A DNA stretch of 64,000 nucleotides from Dictyophora rubrovolvata (taxonomy: Eukaryota; Basidiomycota; Agaricomycetes; Phallales; Phallaceae), in assembly GCA_029959195.1 (NCBI GenBank), contig CP114120.1, forward strand, positions 2,723,501-2,787,500. Direction: 5' to 3'. Within the stretch, counting starts at the first letter, position 1, and every line of letters begins with the position of its first letter. Shown piece after piece: positions 27,144-36,733 of the stretch. A program made the translations under genes and the position numbers. The notes below the pieces were generated by a model, which did no database searches, was not told the DNA's origin, and worked only from the letters and a program-made list of their open reading frames with translations.

Positions 27144-27650
27144 TCACTCTGTTGGCGGGTCTTCTTCTAAGACTTCATATCCGACCCAAATGGATTCAGA
27201 GCATGTTTCGCAGCTAATGAGATGAACATCGATTTCCATATCGACCACTGAGATGTAATAAGATCCGCCACAGCGACAAACATGACTGTAGACGGGGCTT
27301 TCACTAGTGTCGTCAGATATCGTGAAGTCTTCTAATGAGACAACCTGAGCGGGTCGTGTCCCCGTGCGTCTCGAGAGAGAAGCATCGTATATCCGTCGCT
27401 TTTCTGGATCAACAAGTGTCGTAAATGCTTCTTTTAGCAATGCGATGTCTGTTGTGTGCATAGGCCGAGTTTCATTGGAACTTGGGTTCGGTTTTAGCTT
27501 ATCTGGGTGCAGCAGGAGGAGCTTGCGGTGATACGCCCGTTTGATATCTTCCTTTGAGATATGGTCGTTTCGTGGTAGCGATAGCAAATCGTAAAAATCA
27601 ATGAACGTCGCCAGGGCTCTCGAAGTCGAAGGAAGATGCCGAAAGTGCAC
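27144..27650 (-). CDS. DPH4: DPH4/JJJ3 J-protein of diphthamide synthesis
   Basis: J-domain protein with a CSL zinc finger. It supports the first step of diphthamide formation on elongation factor 2 by keeping the Dph1-Dph2 iron-sulfur enzyme active. The frame shows FYDLLSLPRNDHISKEDIKR, AYHRKLLLLHPDK (the HPD motif), LLKEAFTTLVDPEKRRIYDA, and a C-terminal zinc finger CRCGGSYYISVVDMEIDV with LISCETCSESIWV. The pattern is CxC...CxxC. The end EEDPPTE at 27144 is normal. There is no ATG in this frame between the upstream stop (27683-27681) and the J domain, so 27650 (a GTG codon) is only the approximate left end of the readable frame. The true start probably sits in a short upstream exon or at a non-AUG codon. 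The fold itself is intact. Confidence 0.88.
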   Translation of the reverse strand: MHFRHLPSTSRALATFIDFYDLLSLPRNDHISKEDIKRAYHRKLLLLHPDKLKPNPSSNETRPMHTTDIALLKEAFTTLVDPEKRRIYDASLSRRTGTRPAQVVSLEDFTISDDTSESPVYSHVCRCGGSYYISVVDMEIDVHLISCETCSESIWVGYEVLEEDPPTE

Positions 27651-27852
27651 GGCGACCGAGCGATTCTCACGCCCAAACGTCTAGACGTCTAAGTTTCGGC
27701 TATCGTTTTTGCCTTCAACTAGGAGAAACATTCAGGTATGGTTCGTCAAATGTCTATGCCCATTCATATATTCTGCAGTCAATAGGTAGCCCGAGAAATT
27801 TATAAAGACATCCGGAACACTATTCAGTTTGCACTGTGGAGGGCCTAGACTA
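27651..27852. promoter_or_regulatory. Short shared divergent promoter region (DPH4 / F-box gene)
   Basis: Only about 200 bp separate the head-to-head DPH4 and F-box genes, so both promoters and 5' leaders must lie here. No TATA box is evident. If DPH4 has a leader exon it would also fall here. Confidence 0.5.
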
Positions 27853-29448
27853 ATGCTTGACCGCCTTCCCTACGAAATCTTCAAGGAGATAATACAAACC
27901 TCGAATCCTTTTGTATCGCCACACCGTAGACCCGACAAAGATCCCATCCCTTATGAATTGGACGGTATTAGTCTACCCCCAATCAAGGCGTCACATGTTT
28001 GTCGCTCCTGGAGGATGGCGCTTCTCAATGACCCAGCCATGTGGACGTGTCTCAGGATCCCACAGATGAGACCGGATGCGGTAAAAGAAATGCTGCGTCG
28101 ATCTGGCACTTCTCGACTCAATGTCTTTATTGAGCCACTTCCCCATTCACCCTGTCTTACTGTCCAAGAAATCAACATGCTTGCTGCTGTTTTTCGATCG
28201 GAGGTGCACCGGTTGCGAGGTCTCCAGATAACTGACATAATTGATGGACCTGGAAGACAATGGGTATTTGTGGTCTTGCCATATCTCAAGCAACCTGCCC
28301 CCGAGTTGCAAAAATTCTATTTGAAGGTATCGCAAGAAGCCGTACCACTGAATGGAGATTTCCTTCGAGCCCTGTTTTCTGGGAATACGCCATGCCTTTC
28401 GCATGTATTTCAGCGACTTTCTGGTTCCCAAACGCTTACATGCTGTCCTCTCTTTCAAAATTTATCTAGTCTGTATTTCGAGGTGACGGGCAGCATAACC
28501 ATCCACTGTGACACATTGCTCGACATTCTCCAACTATCGCCGCAGCTTTATACATTTGGCCTAAAATTTTCCTATCCAACACTGCCGATCGTCCCTCCAG
28601 CCTCTAGCCACGTCGTTCGTTTACCATGTCTACGACAACTCTCGTTATGGGGATACTCCAACGCCGATGTGATAAACTATGTTTTGAATCATCTCGTGTT
28701 CCCGTTAGAGAATCTCGAATATCATATCCAATGCAACAAGTCCTACTCCTCCCCCTCAGCGCTGTTACTCCAGTTGCTCACGCAAAGACGTCCCACATTC
28801 CTATCGATATCATGTTCTCGCGTTGAAAATGCGTTCTTGGATTTTTTTCCATCTTATTCTTCACATCCTGGGATAATTCCAATATTCAGAACACTTTATA
28901 ATGAGTCCATGGACAATCTTCCCACGTTTTTGCAAATATTCAGTTTATCGGATATCACACATTTGCGCATTGAAGCTGGACCCGTCGCGCCCACCGTTCT
29001 TCGGGATATTTTTTTTTCGCTGGTCAATCTACAGCATCTACGTCTCGTTCACAAACATCAGAGCGATCCTGCGTCAGTTGCGTGGAGTCCCTTCTTATTG
29101 GCGTTAATGCCTATACCTTCAACTGCCCTAGTTCAAGGTTTGGAAGAAAGATTGCACGATGATTCTCAGCGTGACAACTCTCAAGCTTGTGTTACTCCTT
29201 CTCCCTCTCTGCGTACGCTGGAACTCATTGTGTCCCCCATCATGGAATTGGATGAACCAGATGCCGAAATGGTTTATGCTTGTTCCGAAATGCGACGATG
29301 TGAGGGACATCCCTTCAAGCACGTCACCATTTATTGTAAAGAATGGTACTACTTGTCAGAAGATGCTGCATCGTGGCTGCAGCCTCGCGAAGGGTTTCCC
29401 ATTGAAGTCTTGACAGATTTTACGATGGATGATACGGATTTTTTGTAG
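27853..29448 (+). CDS. F-box-like protein, single exon
   Basis: Intronless 531-codon frame from the ATG at 27853. The N-terminus MLDRLPYEIFKEII followed by IKASHVCRSWRMALLNDPAM and W matches the F-box-like signature (LPxEI ... VCRxWR ... P.LW). This motif binds Skp1 in SCF ubiquitin ligases. The remainder has irregular leucine-rich segments (LRQLSLWG, LSSLYFEVTG, ITHLRIEAGP, LQHLRLVHKH, LRTLELIVSP), typical of the very large agaric F-box/LRR families that choose substrates. The end is DFTMDDTDFL. The substrate is unknown. It is head-to-head with DPH4. Confidence 0.85.
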   Translation: MLDRLPYEIFKEIIQTSNPFVSPHRRPDKDPIPYELDGISLPPIKASHVCRSWRMALLNDPAMWTCLRIPQMRPDAVKEMLRRSGTSRLNVFIEPLPHSPCLTVQEINMLAAVFRSEVHRLRGLQITDIIDGPGRQWVFVVLPYLKQPAPELQKFYLKVSQEAVPLNGDFLRALFSGNTPCLSHVFQRLSGSQTLTCCPLFQNLSSLYFEVTGSITIHCDTLLDILQLSPQLYTFGLKFSYPTLPIVPPASSHVVRLPCLRQLSLWGYSNADVINYVLNHLVFPLENLEYHIQCNKSYSSPSALLLQLLTQRRPTFLSISCSRVENAFLDFFPSYSSHPGIIPIFRTLYNESMDNLPTFLQIFSLSDITHLRIEAGPVAPTVLRDIFFSLVNLQHLRLVHKHQSDPASVAWSPFLLALMPIPSTALVQGLEERLHDDSQRDNSQACVTPSPSLRTLELIVSPIMELDEPDAEMVYACSEMRRCEGHPFKHVTIYCKEWYYLSEDAASWLQPREGFPIEVLTDFTMDDTDFL

Positions 29449-30176
29449 TATACATATTAGTGAGTCAACATCGAATGATTCGACGCCCGTAGCCCGTGAT
29501 TAATTCCGTCTTTACTTAAAGTGCCAGTCTAAAAGGTCGGTCTATAATCAGCGTTACACCGGCAGCGGACGGAACACTAGTAGAGATCGCGCGACATGTA
29601 ATGTGTATGTATTGATAAGTAGCTCATCTCTTAAGCCCCAGTAAATTTCGAAAGAACAGGCAATTGTTTTAGTCTATACTTTCGCTAGGTTGTCTTTGAG
29701 GAAGGGCGCATTGAAGTGTATGTACATATATAGCCGTAGAATTAAAAAACCGAGACTTTGCTAGGAAAGATGAAGGTTTCGGCAAATGCCAAATATGAGC
29801 GCGTCCGTCCGAGACCTATTATTCCTTTAAGCTTGAAGTTCAAATTCATTATCACGGTATGAACGTAGCTTCAAAGGGTGTATGGAGCCTCCCTCGCCCG
29901 CTCACTCGATGAAAAAGGAGAGTCAGGAGGTTCCGAACATGTACATCACTAAGCTTGGTTTTGAGGCTAAGCGTCCTGGATCCATTGCTAAAAAATGCAG
30001 GCGTCACACATAGTACATACATATGTTTGACAACGAAAACATCTTCATGGGTCGTAAATTGGCCGCCCGCGGGGCACGGATATATATATCAGTCAAACGG
30101 CAACCGTTGCCCGCGGTGGAAGTAAATGGTAAGCAATATACTCATTTATCCTGTTGGCGCCGTCCTGCAAAGCTTG
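29449..30176. other. Intergenic, no gene seen
   Basis: The 3' flank of the F-box gene and promoter of the protease. No supported coding or RNA feature. Confidence 0.5.
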
Positions 30177-31992
30177 ATGTTTCTCCCTCCTCTCTTTACG
30201 CTTCTCTGTACAGCTCAAGTTCTATACGCAGCTTCTCTTGATTCTCAGATTGTACTAAATGCCGAACCTGTAACTGGTTGCGGAATACTATGTGCGGTAT
30301 CAAATCAGGCTTTCATAGAGACAGTTCCATTAAGAGATGAGTACAGTGGGACAATAGAGTTCCAGTGAGTTCTTCGTTGGAATACTTCGATTTTGCTTAC
30401 CCGGCTTGTGTAAGGTGGGTCGGGGAGATAGGTGGTGAGTCGAATCAGTGAGATAATCATCTTTCCGTTTCATTGCCAAGATTTGCAGTCGGAACACCTC
30501 CACAAGTAGTTCGGGTTATCTTTGATACAGGATCATGTCGTTTGCTGGTACCAAGTAAGATTTCCTTATTTGAAAACCTTTGGCGACAGCGGACATTAAA
30601 TCATGACAGGCGTCGAGTGCACGTCGGAATCTTGCGACGGGAAGAAGAAATTTGATCCTAATCAGAGTTCAACTTACGAATCTTTCCACGTTGTAAAAAA
30701 CATATCTTTTGGTGAGCATTCTATGTGACACTGCTCTTTATTTGAAATCCACGTACCTTTTTTACACGTAAAGATATCACCGCCGGCGACGTTACCCCGT
30801 GAGTGACCTCTGCGGAAGGAATTGTTTCTAGTTTTACACCTGCACAATTTTGACGCCATATACAGTGTACAGGACGTGCGGTCTTCTATCAATTTGATCG
30901 TACTCCTTGTTAACACCAGTTCTTAAGGGCGATTATAATGTGACTGTAGTGGAAGGCATGGAGACCGTTACTATTGGGCAACTGCGCGCAAACAATGTTT
31001 CCACGGAACTTATTATCAAGCAAACGCCAGCATTTGCTAAGCATGTGAGCGTAGTTTTTTTTCCTTCTCTTTTTCGAATATTCAAGTCGATCCGCTCGGA
31101 TAATAGACGTATGACGGTATCCTTGGCTTTGGGCCCAGCTCATGTAAAGATTCGTTCATGGACAGTGCAATAAAACAAGGAGTTCCAGGTTTGTACTCAC
31201 AAAAATGAAGGCATAACGTTTCCTTAGCTCAATTATTTCCATAGCTGTATTCGGGTTTTACTTAACACCCCATGCAGTTGGAAATGCCGAGTTAACAATT
31301 GGAGGGATTGACCACGACAAATTGCAGTCACCGCTAGTTTACGTTCCGGTTGAGCCTCCGGACACTTTCGCGGCACTGAATTTCTCACTATGGGTTGTCA
31401 ATACGACTGGAATATCAGTAAACGGAAAGACGAGCCACACGCTGAATCAGACTCTATCTCTTATAGTCGATACCGGAACAAGTAATATGGTCTTCCCAGA
31501 ACAAATTGCAAAAGTGAGTTCAATTACAGCCTTCCCCGCCGAGATAAGTATTAAATAGGGATAAAAATCCAGGATATTTACTCTTTGATTTCCCCTGAAA
31601 TCAGACCTCTTGATGTGTTCGGTACATGGGGTATCGAATGCGACAAACTTCACCTCATTCATGCTCAACTAGAGTTCAGTCTCGTTGCTGAAAATGGAGA
31701 TCCTTTACATCTCAAAGTTCCCAATGAAGAATTATATGTCGGGAAATATGGTCCCGATCCGAAGTTTTGTCAGACGTATATTAACTCCTTTGAAGGTGTA
31801 AGTATTATCGGCGGGAGCGTGCTCAAGTACTATTATACTGCTTGGAACATGGATGTGAAAAACCCTCGGCTCGGCTTCGCTTTGAATGTAAGTGAATTGT
31901 TCTCAAAAGTGACTTGGAAAGCGCCTGATAAGCCACGATTAGAAATATTGAAGGGGCTGATGCTTGGCTTTAGCCTACGTATAGAAATATGA
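30177..31992 (+). CDS. Secreted pepsin-family (A1) aspartic protease
   Basis: Two-lobed aspartic endopeptidase, secreted or cell-surface. The ATG at 30177 gives a signal peptide, MFLPPLFTLLCTAQVLYA; an in-frame ATG at 30126 is less likely. The order is FAVGTPPQVVRVIFDTGS (first catalytic Asp), CTSESCDGKKKFDPNQSSTY, ETVTIGQLRANN, YDGILGFGPSSCKDSFMDSA, AELTIGGIDHDK, LIVDTGTSN (second catalytic Asp) and SIIGGSVLKYYYTAWNMD near the C-terminus. It is multi-exon, and phases agree for most junctions. Two points are odd. The usual Trp after the first catalytic motif (DLWVPS) is replaced (CRLLVPS). Around the flap (30780-30935) I could not find splice sites that keep the frame between ITAGDVTP and LKGDYNVTVVEG. 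That may reflect an unusual intron or a frameshift. Confidence 0.82.
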
Positions 31993-32861
31993 GCAATGTA
32001 ACTCCAGTTCAGTACATGTGCCATGTATTATTATTTTATCTTCCGCTGTGGAGCTCACCAACTTCATAATCAACTAAACCCGTTATCCCGAGCCGCAACT
32101 TAACCCACCTGTTCGCCCTAAAACGACTCAATACCCTTGCATCCACATCCAGCAAGGGCTCACCAACCCCGTAGAATTTGCTCCCACCTTAGGCTTATTT
32201 GTATTTGGTTGTAAAACTTTCCCAACTTCGCTAATTGCTACTCTCCATTCTGCGATGCAAGGGCTTGGCGGAATCCGCCTCTAGTCATACAATCATCTCG
32301 CTCCTTTTCTTGCAATCGTTGCACGACTTGTTACCCGCTAGACGAAGCCCTGAGACCACTATTGTATTATAATTTTGATCCCCTGCAAATAGCTCTAATG
32401 AATCGTTCCTCGAACCGGCAACTTGACTGCCTCAGTATCCCTTGTGATTTTCTTCTCCCCCAATTTTCGTTGTTGTTTTTCTTGCTAAACAACCTTCGCT
32501 TCAAGAGTATATATACCTGTGCAATATATGTAGAAATAAAAGATCGATTCTGCCCCAGCTTGAAGTTTGAGGTCCGAGGATCGTTTCCCGACAAATTAGC
32601 AGTTACCATCATCCTTAAGGCTTATTCTAATGTTGTTTCTTGTCGCCAGCATTCTTTACCCTTGAACGGCGACGGCGGCCTCAAAATTCCTACTCCTTTC
32701 CCTTACCAATCGCCCTTTTCCTCGCAAGTTCCTGCTCGTCCTCATCATTCATTAGTAACCAGGTTAATTTTACAATTTTGAAAAAAAAAATTCATAATCG
32801 AGCAACTAACACAAGGTGTCAGGGTTGACATTCGTAAATATAAGGACTAACATTGCGAAAA
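31993..32861. other. Convergent intergenic region, no gene seen
   Basis: Lies between the 3' ends of the protease and the peroxiredoxin-like gene. Open frames at 32362-32781 exist on both strands and lack any motif. Confidence 0.5.
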
Positions 32862-33921
32862 TCATGAAGATGCTTCTAACGAAACACCTGCTTTCATAAG
32901 TAAATCGACCACTTCCATGTCTAGACTCAAATGTCAGGAACCGCTACAATAAAAGCCAAGGTTGGCATAAAAAACTCACGATCTTGTGTGTTTTGCATGA
33001 GATGGGAGAATGAACAGCTATGTTCTGAATGAATATGGAAAATGTTAAGCCAGTGGTTAAAGTATGCGAAGATAAAGGCATCATACTCGGTCCTAGAATA
33101 AATTCACCGCCAAGTTGCGAAAAGTTCCCTTGCTTTCCTATATGACTAGGATGCTTCAAAGCTCTCTGTGAACGAAATGTTAATTACTGTAAACCAACGA
33201 AGAGAAGGAAAACCGAACCATAATGCTCTTTAACGTGACCTTGGCGAGTGATTCTTTAGCATAGCTCTTTTTCGCCTGGCCTGCAGGAGATCCTGCAAGC
33301 GATTCAATAGTCATACCCATGGCACGGTACAAGGTGCGACTAGGTTCGGCGTAAATTGAGACGCGATCATTGGGTTTTTCGAAAGTCATCTCTAAAGGAA
33401 ATGGGGTCATACTATATCGCAGAGGGAAGACTGAAAGGACTACCTCTGTAATTCTTGATTAGAGACCAGTCGCCGCAGCCTATGACCACAATGTTAATAT
33501 TGGCTCTTTCCAATGACTCTTGGGGTGTATTCGCAATATCAGTTACGTATTGCTGTTTTCGCCAATTGAGTTCTAAATTTGATCAAGACAAAAAGCATGT
33601 TTGTGTACATACCTGGCAAAGCTGCAGGCCCCCCCCCAAACTTAGCCAGTCCTAACTCCATACACAATCTTGAAAACTTACGCCACAGAAGAAATGCCCT
33701 AAGTAAAAGAGAACCATATCTTAAAATTATGGTAGAGGGAGCAGCGAAATCAACAGCGCACTGATGAAAACGACCACGGTCTTCTGTAGCTCGAAAAGAG
33801 AACCAAACTTTATTTTGTTTCCACTAGCATCAAAGACCACAATGTCGGCCGCTGCTGCGACTACTGCTTCACTGGGGGGCTGATTGTTGCTGTTATCAGC
33901 TACCGCTGTGGAAGTGGACAT
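32862..33921 (-). CDS. PRXL2-type peroxiredoxin-like (AhpC/TSA) protein
   Basis: Thioredoxin-fold antioxidant protein of the AhpC/TSA-2 (PRXL2/FAM213) type. The ATG at 33921 begins MSTSTAVADNSNNQ. An Ala-rich stretch, ADIVVFDASGNKIKF and ELQKTVVVFI follow, then RHFFCG|LCQ|QYVTDIANTPQESLE. A 9-nt exon (CTTTGCCAG, near 33620-33628) lies between two 60-nt introns and supplies LCQ, completing the redox CxxC (CGLC). After that come INIVVIGCGDWSLIKNYRE, IYAEPSRTLYRAMGM, the partner segment LKHPSHIGKQGNFSQLGGEF with ILGP, CSFSHLMQNTQDH, and a final exon MEVVDLLMKAGVSLEASS ending at 32862. Every junction keeps phase. Domain order and length match the family. The physiological substrate is unknown. 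Confidence 0.86.
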
Positions 33922-34219
33922 GGCGCAACCAGGTATCTCCTTACATAAGCAGTTTTATGTGTGTTGCTGGAAACCGTGTCGGGCATGTCTTGACGTCTTC
34001 GCCCCCCAAGTCCCAACAGGTCCCAACGTACATGCTTAGCCGCATCATGACCGGAAATACCGTCCTTGAATGGTTAGGCGAAATAAACAATATCGGTCTT
34101 CTTCCTCCGTGAAACATGTACGTCCATATAAAAAGCGCTACTCGCTCCACACCACCTCAAGCTAAAACCACCTCTCGTTTCAGGCTTATTTTCTATCACT
34201 CTTATACACCAAAACTACA
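33922..34219. promoter_or_regulatory. Shared divergent promoter with TATA box for the plus-strand gene
   Basis: The 298 bp between two head-to-head genes. A TATA-like TATAAAAA lies at 34127-34134, 86 bp before the ATG of the small secreted protein. No clear TATA faces the peroxiredoxin-like gene. Confidence 0.55.
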
Positions 34220-34936
34220 ATGCAGTTCATATTTTCCACTCTTTCCCCGATATCACTTGTTTTGGCCGCTATGCTAGCAATAGCTACTAGTTCTGCTTCT
34301 ACAGACTCCAACCTCAGCCGAGACTGCGGTTTGTTTGCAGCAAATGGAGCCGGGTTCAATAATGCAGGGAATTTTCGTTTGGCAGCATTTGAGACAAACG
34401 ATTCTACTGTCTCTTTGGATCTTGAAATTAACCCTCTTCTCCACTATCTCTCGGCAAGCATTATTCTACGTGTTGCAAAAGAGAAAAAAACCTAATAGAT
34501 TTGTTGATGCTTAGGTAGTCGACTTGAATTCGGTTAACTTCACCGTCTTTGCTCTTCAAGACGGAACGCTGTATGCCAACGACACGGCCAACACCGTCGA
34601 GACTGCCAACCTGGTTTTGAATGGAACTATAGTTTCGTTTTTTAGATCTCCTGAACAAATCCCCGCCAGTCAATTCTGTGCCACCGTAATTTCTTTTCTT
34701 AATAATACAAGATAATGAATTAATCTAATTTCATTTTTCAGGTAGATACGGATCCCGCCGGCGGACCCAGAGATCCAACTTTAGCCCTCACCGGCGATCC
34801 CAACTCGTTCTCAATTTGCAAAACGAATTCAACCCCTCCAGCATCTGCCGTGGTTTATAATGCTAGTGCTGACAGCCAGGGCTACATTATCGACGACTGC
34901 ACTCAAGTTCAAATCCATTTACTTCCTCTCTCATGA
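34220..34936 (+). CDS. Small secreted protein, function unknown
   Basis: Three exons. The ATG at 34220 opens a long signal peptide (MQFIFSTLSPISLVLAAMLA). The mature chain holds RDCGLFAANGAGFNN, then NFTVFALQDGTLYAN, QFCATVDTDPAGGP, SICKTNSTPPAS and DDCTQVQIHLLPLS before the stop at 34934-34936. Four conserved-looking cysteines (two possible disulfides) and several N-glycosylation sequons (NDS, NFT, NDT, NGT, NST, NAS) are visible. The last junction (ACC|GTAATT ... CAG|GTA) keeps phase; the first donor, near 34477, is weak (GTTGCA) and uncertain. A strong TATA box and compact size suggest an inducible extracellular protein. I do not recognise the family. Confidence 0.65.
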
Positions 34937-35120
34937 GGAATCAAATCCAACCTGACAGGCTATATATATCGACTGACTGAATATAAATCGCTGTACTTTC
35001 CTGATTGATTGTTCATACAGATATATTTTTGGAAGTCCTATTTCGTGAATGATTCAACGGACAGTGGCTGGCTATTTCAAGTAGTAGATCTATATATGTA
35101 TCTGTTGTTCCCCCGATTTC

Positions 35121-36020
35121 CTATTCTGGTCTCTCAACAATAGGAACCGGAAATTCCCATTGTTTCCCGCAAAATTCTGACACCTTGATAATAATCTGCC
35201 TTACAGCCTGAACTTGTTCAACTGTCGCTCCATTTCTGATGGCACTGTGAAAGTGCCATCCAACCTGTCGGGGTAGTTCACTGGGAATGAGGGCAGCGAT
35301 CATAGTATATGACGTTTCGTATTTGTTGAGAATGTCTGGGAAACTGTAAACGAAGCCATACGCCAGTGCTATCGTCAAGAATCCTGAAGAGAAACGGGTT
35401 GGAAGCAGACTTTTAGAAACATTCATTCTGCGTCGGAAAAAAAGACCTTTTATTTTACCTAAATCGGGATAGGAATTGTGGATGAGGCCTCTGACAGATT
35501 CGGCTGTTGTGCCGTATCCACTTTCAAAATAGCTTTGACCCGTCTGCTGTAACTCAAGGAGCGAAACATTCGTATCACTAATTGGAATATCATCCCGGAT
35601 GGGTTTTCAAAGTTGAAACATTACTACGCACCGTAACACCGAGGTCTCCTTTAGATCATCCGGCATGACAGTATTCAGTTGAATGAGCGCATTTATGGTC
35701 TGAATCAAGGCGAGCATCATCATCCCCCAATCAATTGACGCGAAAGATACAAAAGTCAACGCTACCTTAGGGTACCCGAATAGAACTCCGGCCTTGAAGA
35801 TCGAATCTCTAAATTTCCTGGCAAGCAATAATTTCTCTTCGTGGGTGGACAGCTGCTTCACCGCATATTCAAAGACTTTGGAAGCGTGTTCTGGGCGATT
35901 GAGAGCACTGAACGCAATCGCGGCTAACCATGACCAAGGGTTTGCACCGGGGTTATCAGAAGAATGGGGGTAGATGTCTGAAAGAGACTGGATAAACGAA
36001 TCGATGTCTTGTGGCGGCAT
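35121..36020 (-). CDS. Carboxymuconolactone decarboxylase-like (AhpD-fold) protein
   Basis: Three exons, from the ATG at 36020 (MPPQDIDSFIQSLSDIYPHS) to a TAG at 35121-35123. The all-helical sequence has PWSWLAAIAFSALNRPEHAS, VFEYAVKQL, KLLLARKFRDSIFKAGVLFG, ESGYGTTAESVRGLIHNSYP, DLGFLTIALAYGFVYSF, and the core AhpD/CMD helix pair ALIPSELPRQVGWHFHSAIR followed by NGATVEQVQAVRQIIIKV. This last segment is the hallmark of fungal CMD-domain proteins. The peroxidatic CxxC found in bacterial AhpD is missing here, as in many fungal relatives, so redox activity is doubtful. The role is unknown; relatives occur near catabolic and secondary-metabolism genes, but none is adjacent. Confidence 0.78.
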
Positions 36021-36733
36021 AGCAACAACTGTTTGGTGTTTATTCTTTAATCTTACTCTGGTGTGGATTTATATACACCCGATGACATCTAGGCGCCTGG
36101 AAGAAGATCTATGATATTATTGTAGCTGCCCGGTCTTCACCGGTGTCACCGATGATCGTTGTCGATATGTTGACACGTTGACATGTTGTCATTTTGATAG
36201 TAGACAGCCTTAATGGCTTCAAGCACGCTCGTTGCTATACACACATGAACTGCAAATGCGAGATTCTTAATTGCCATGGTAGATGCTATTATTGACAGTA
36301 GAACCCAAATGAGAAGGCGTACATAGAAAGCTAAAGTGTTGCCAATTGCAACGTTCACTGCCAGAAGCCCAATAGTCTGAATTGTGAGTACTGACTGACT
36401 GTAAAGAAAGCTACGAGTCAAACCGTGACGAGGAAGAAAACGAAATTTGATTTTCCTGAGCCAATCTCTTCATCCTACTCTTTTGCCTCCGTGGCTGTGA
36501 ATATTTTTTTAGCGCCGTTGTCTCGGTTTGCTTGTGCTACCAGGTGTTACCAACCTCTGTCCTCATCGGCACCAGACCAAGACTGGTCTTATCCCCTCTC
36601 CATGAAAACAGCGGTCAAATTTGGCAATTGAGTGTACACAACAGCTTTGGCCTTATGTAATTTTGCTACATAGCCTGAGACTTATAATGCCAGGTCTAAC
36701 GCTTGTCTTGTCTATTCCCTCCACCATCGTGAC
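36021..36733. other. Divergent intergenic region; small hydrophobic minus-strand frame
   Basis: A frame on the minus strand (36421-36146) encodes two hydrophobic helices but has no early ATG and no recognisable family. It may be a membrane-protein fragment or chance. Otherwise this is the promoter region of the lipase and CMD-like genes. Confidence 0.35.

Noticed and set aside
36146-36421. Hydrophobic minus-strand frame with two possible helices
   Set aside because: No early ATG and no family resemblance. Kept only as a note in the intergenic entry.
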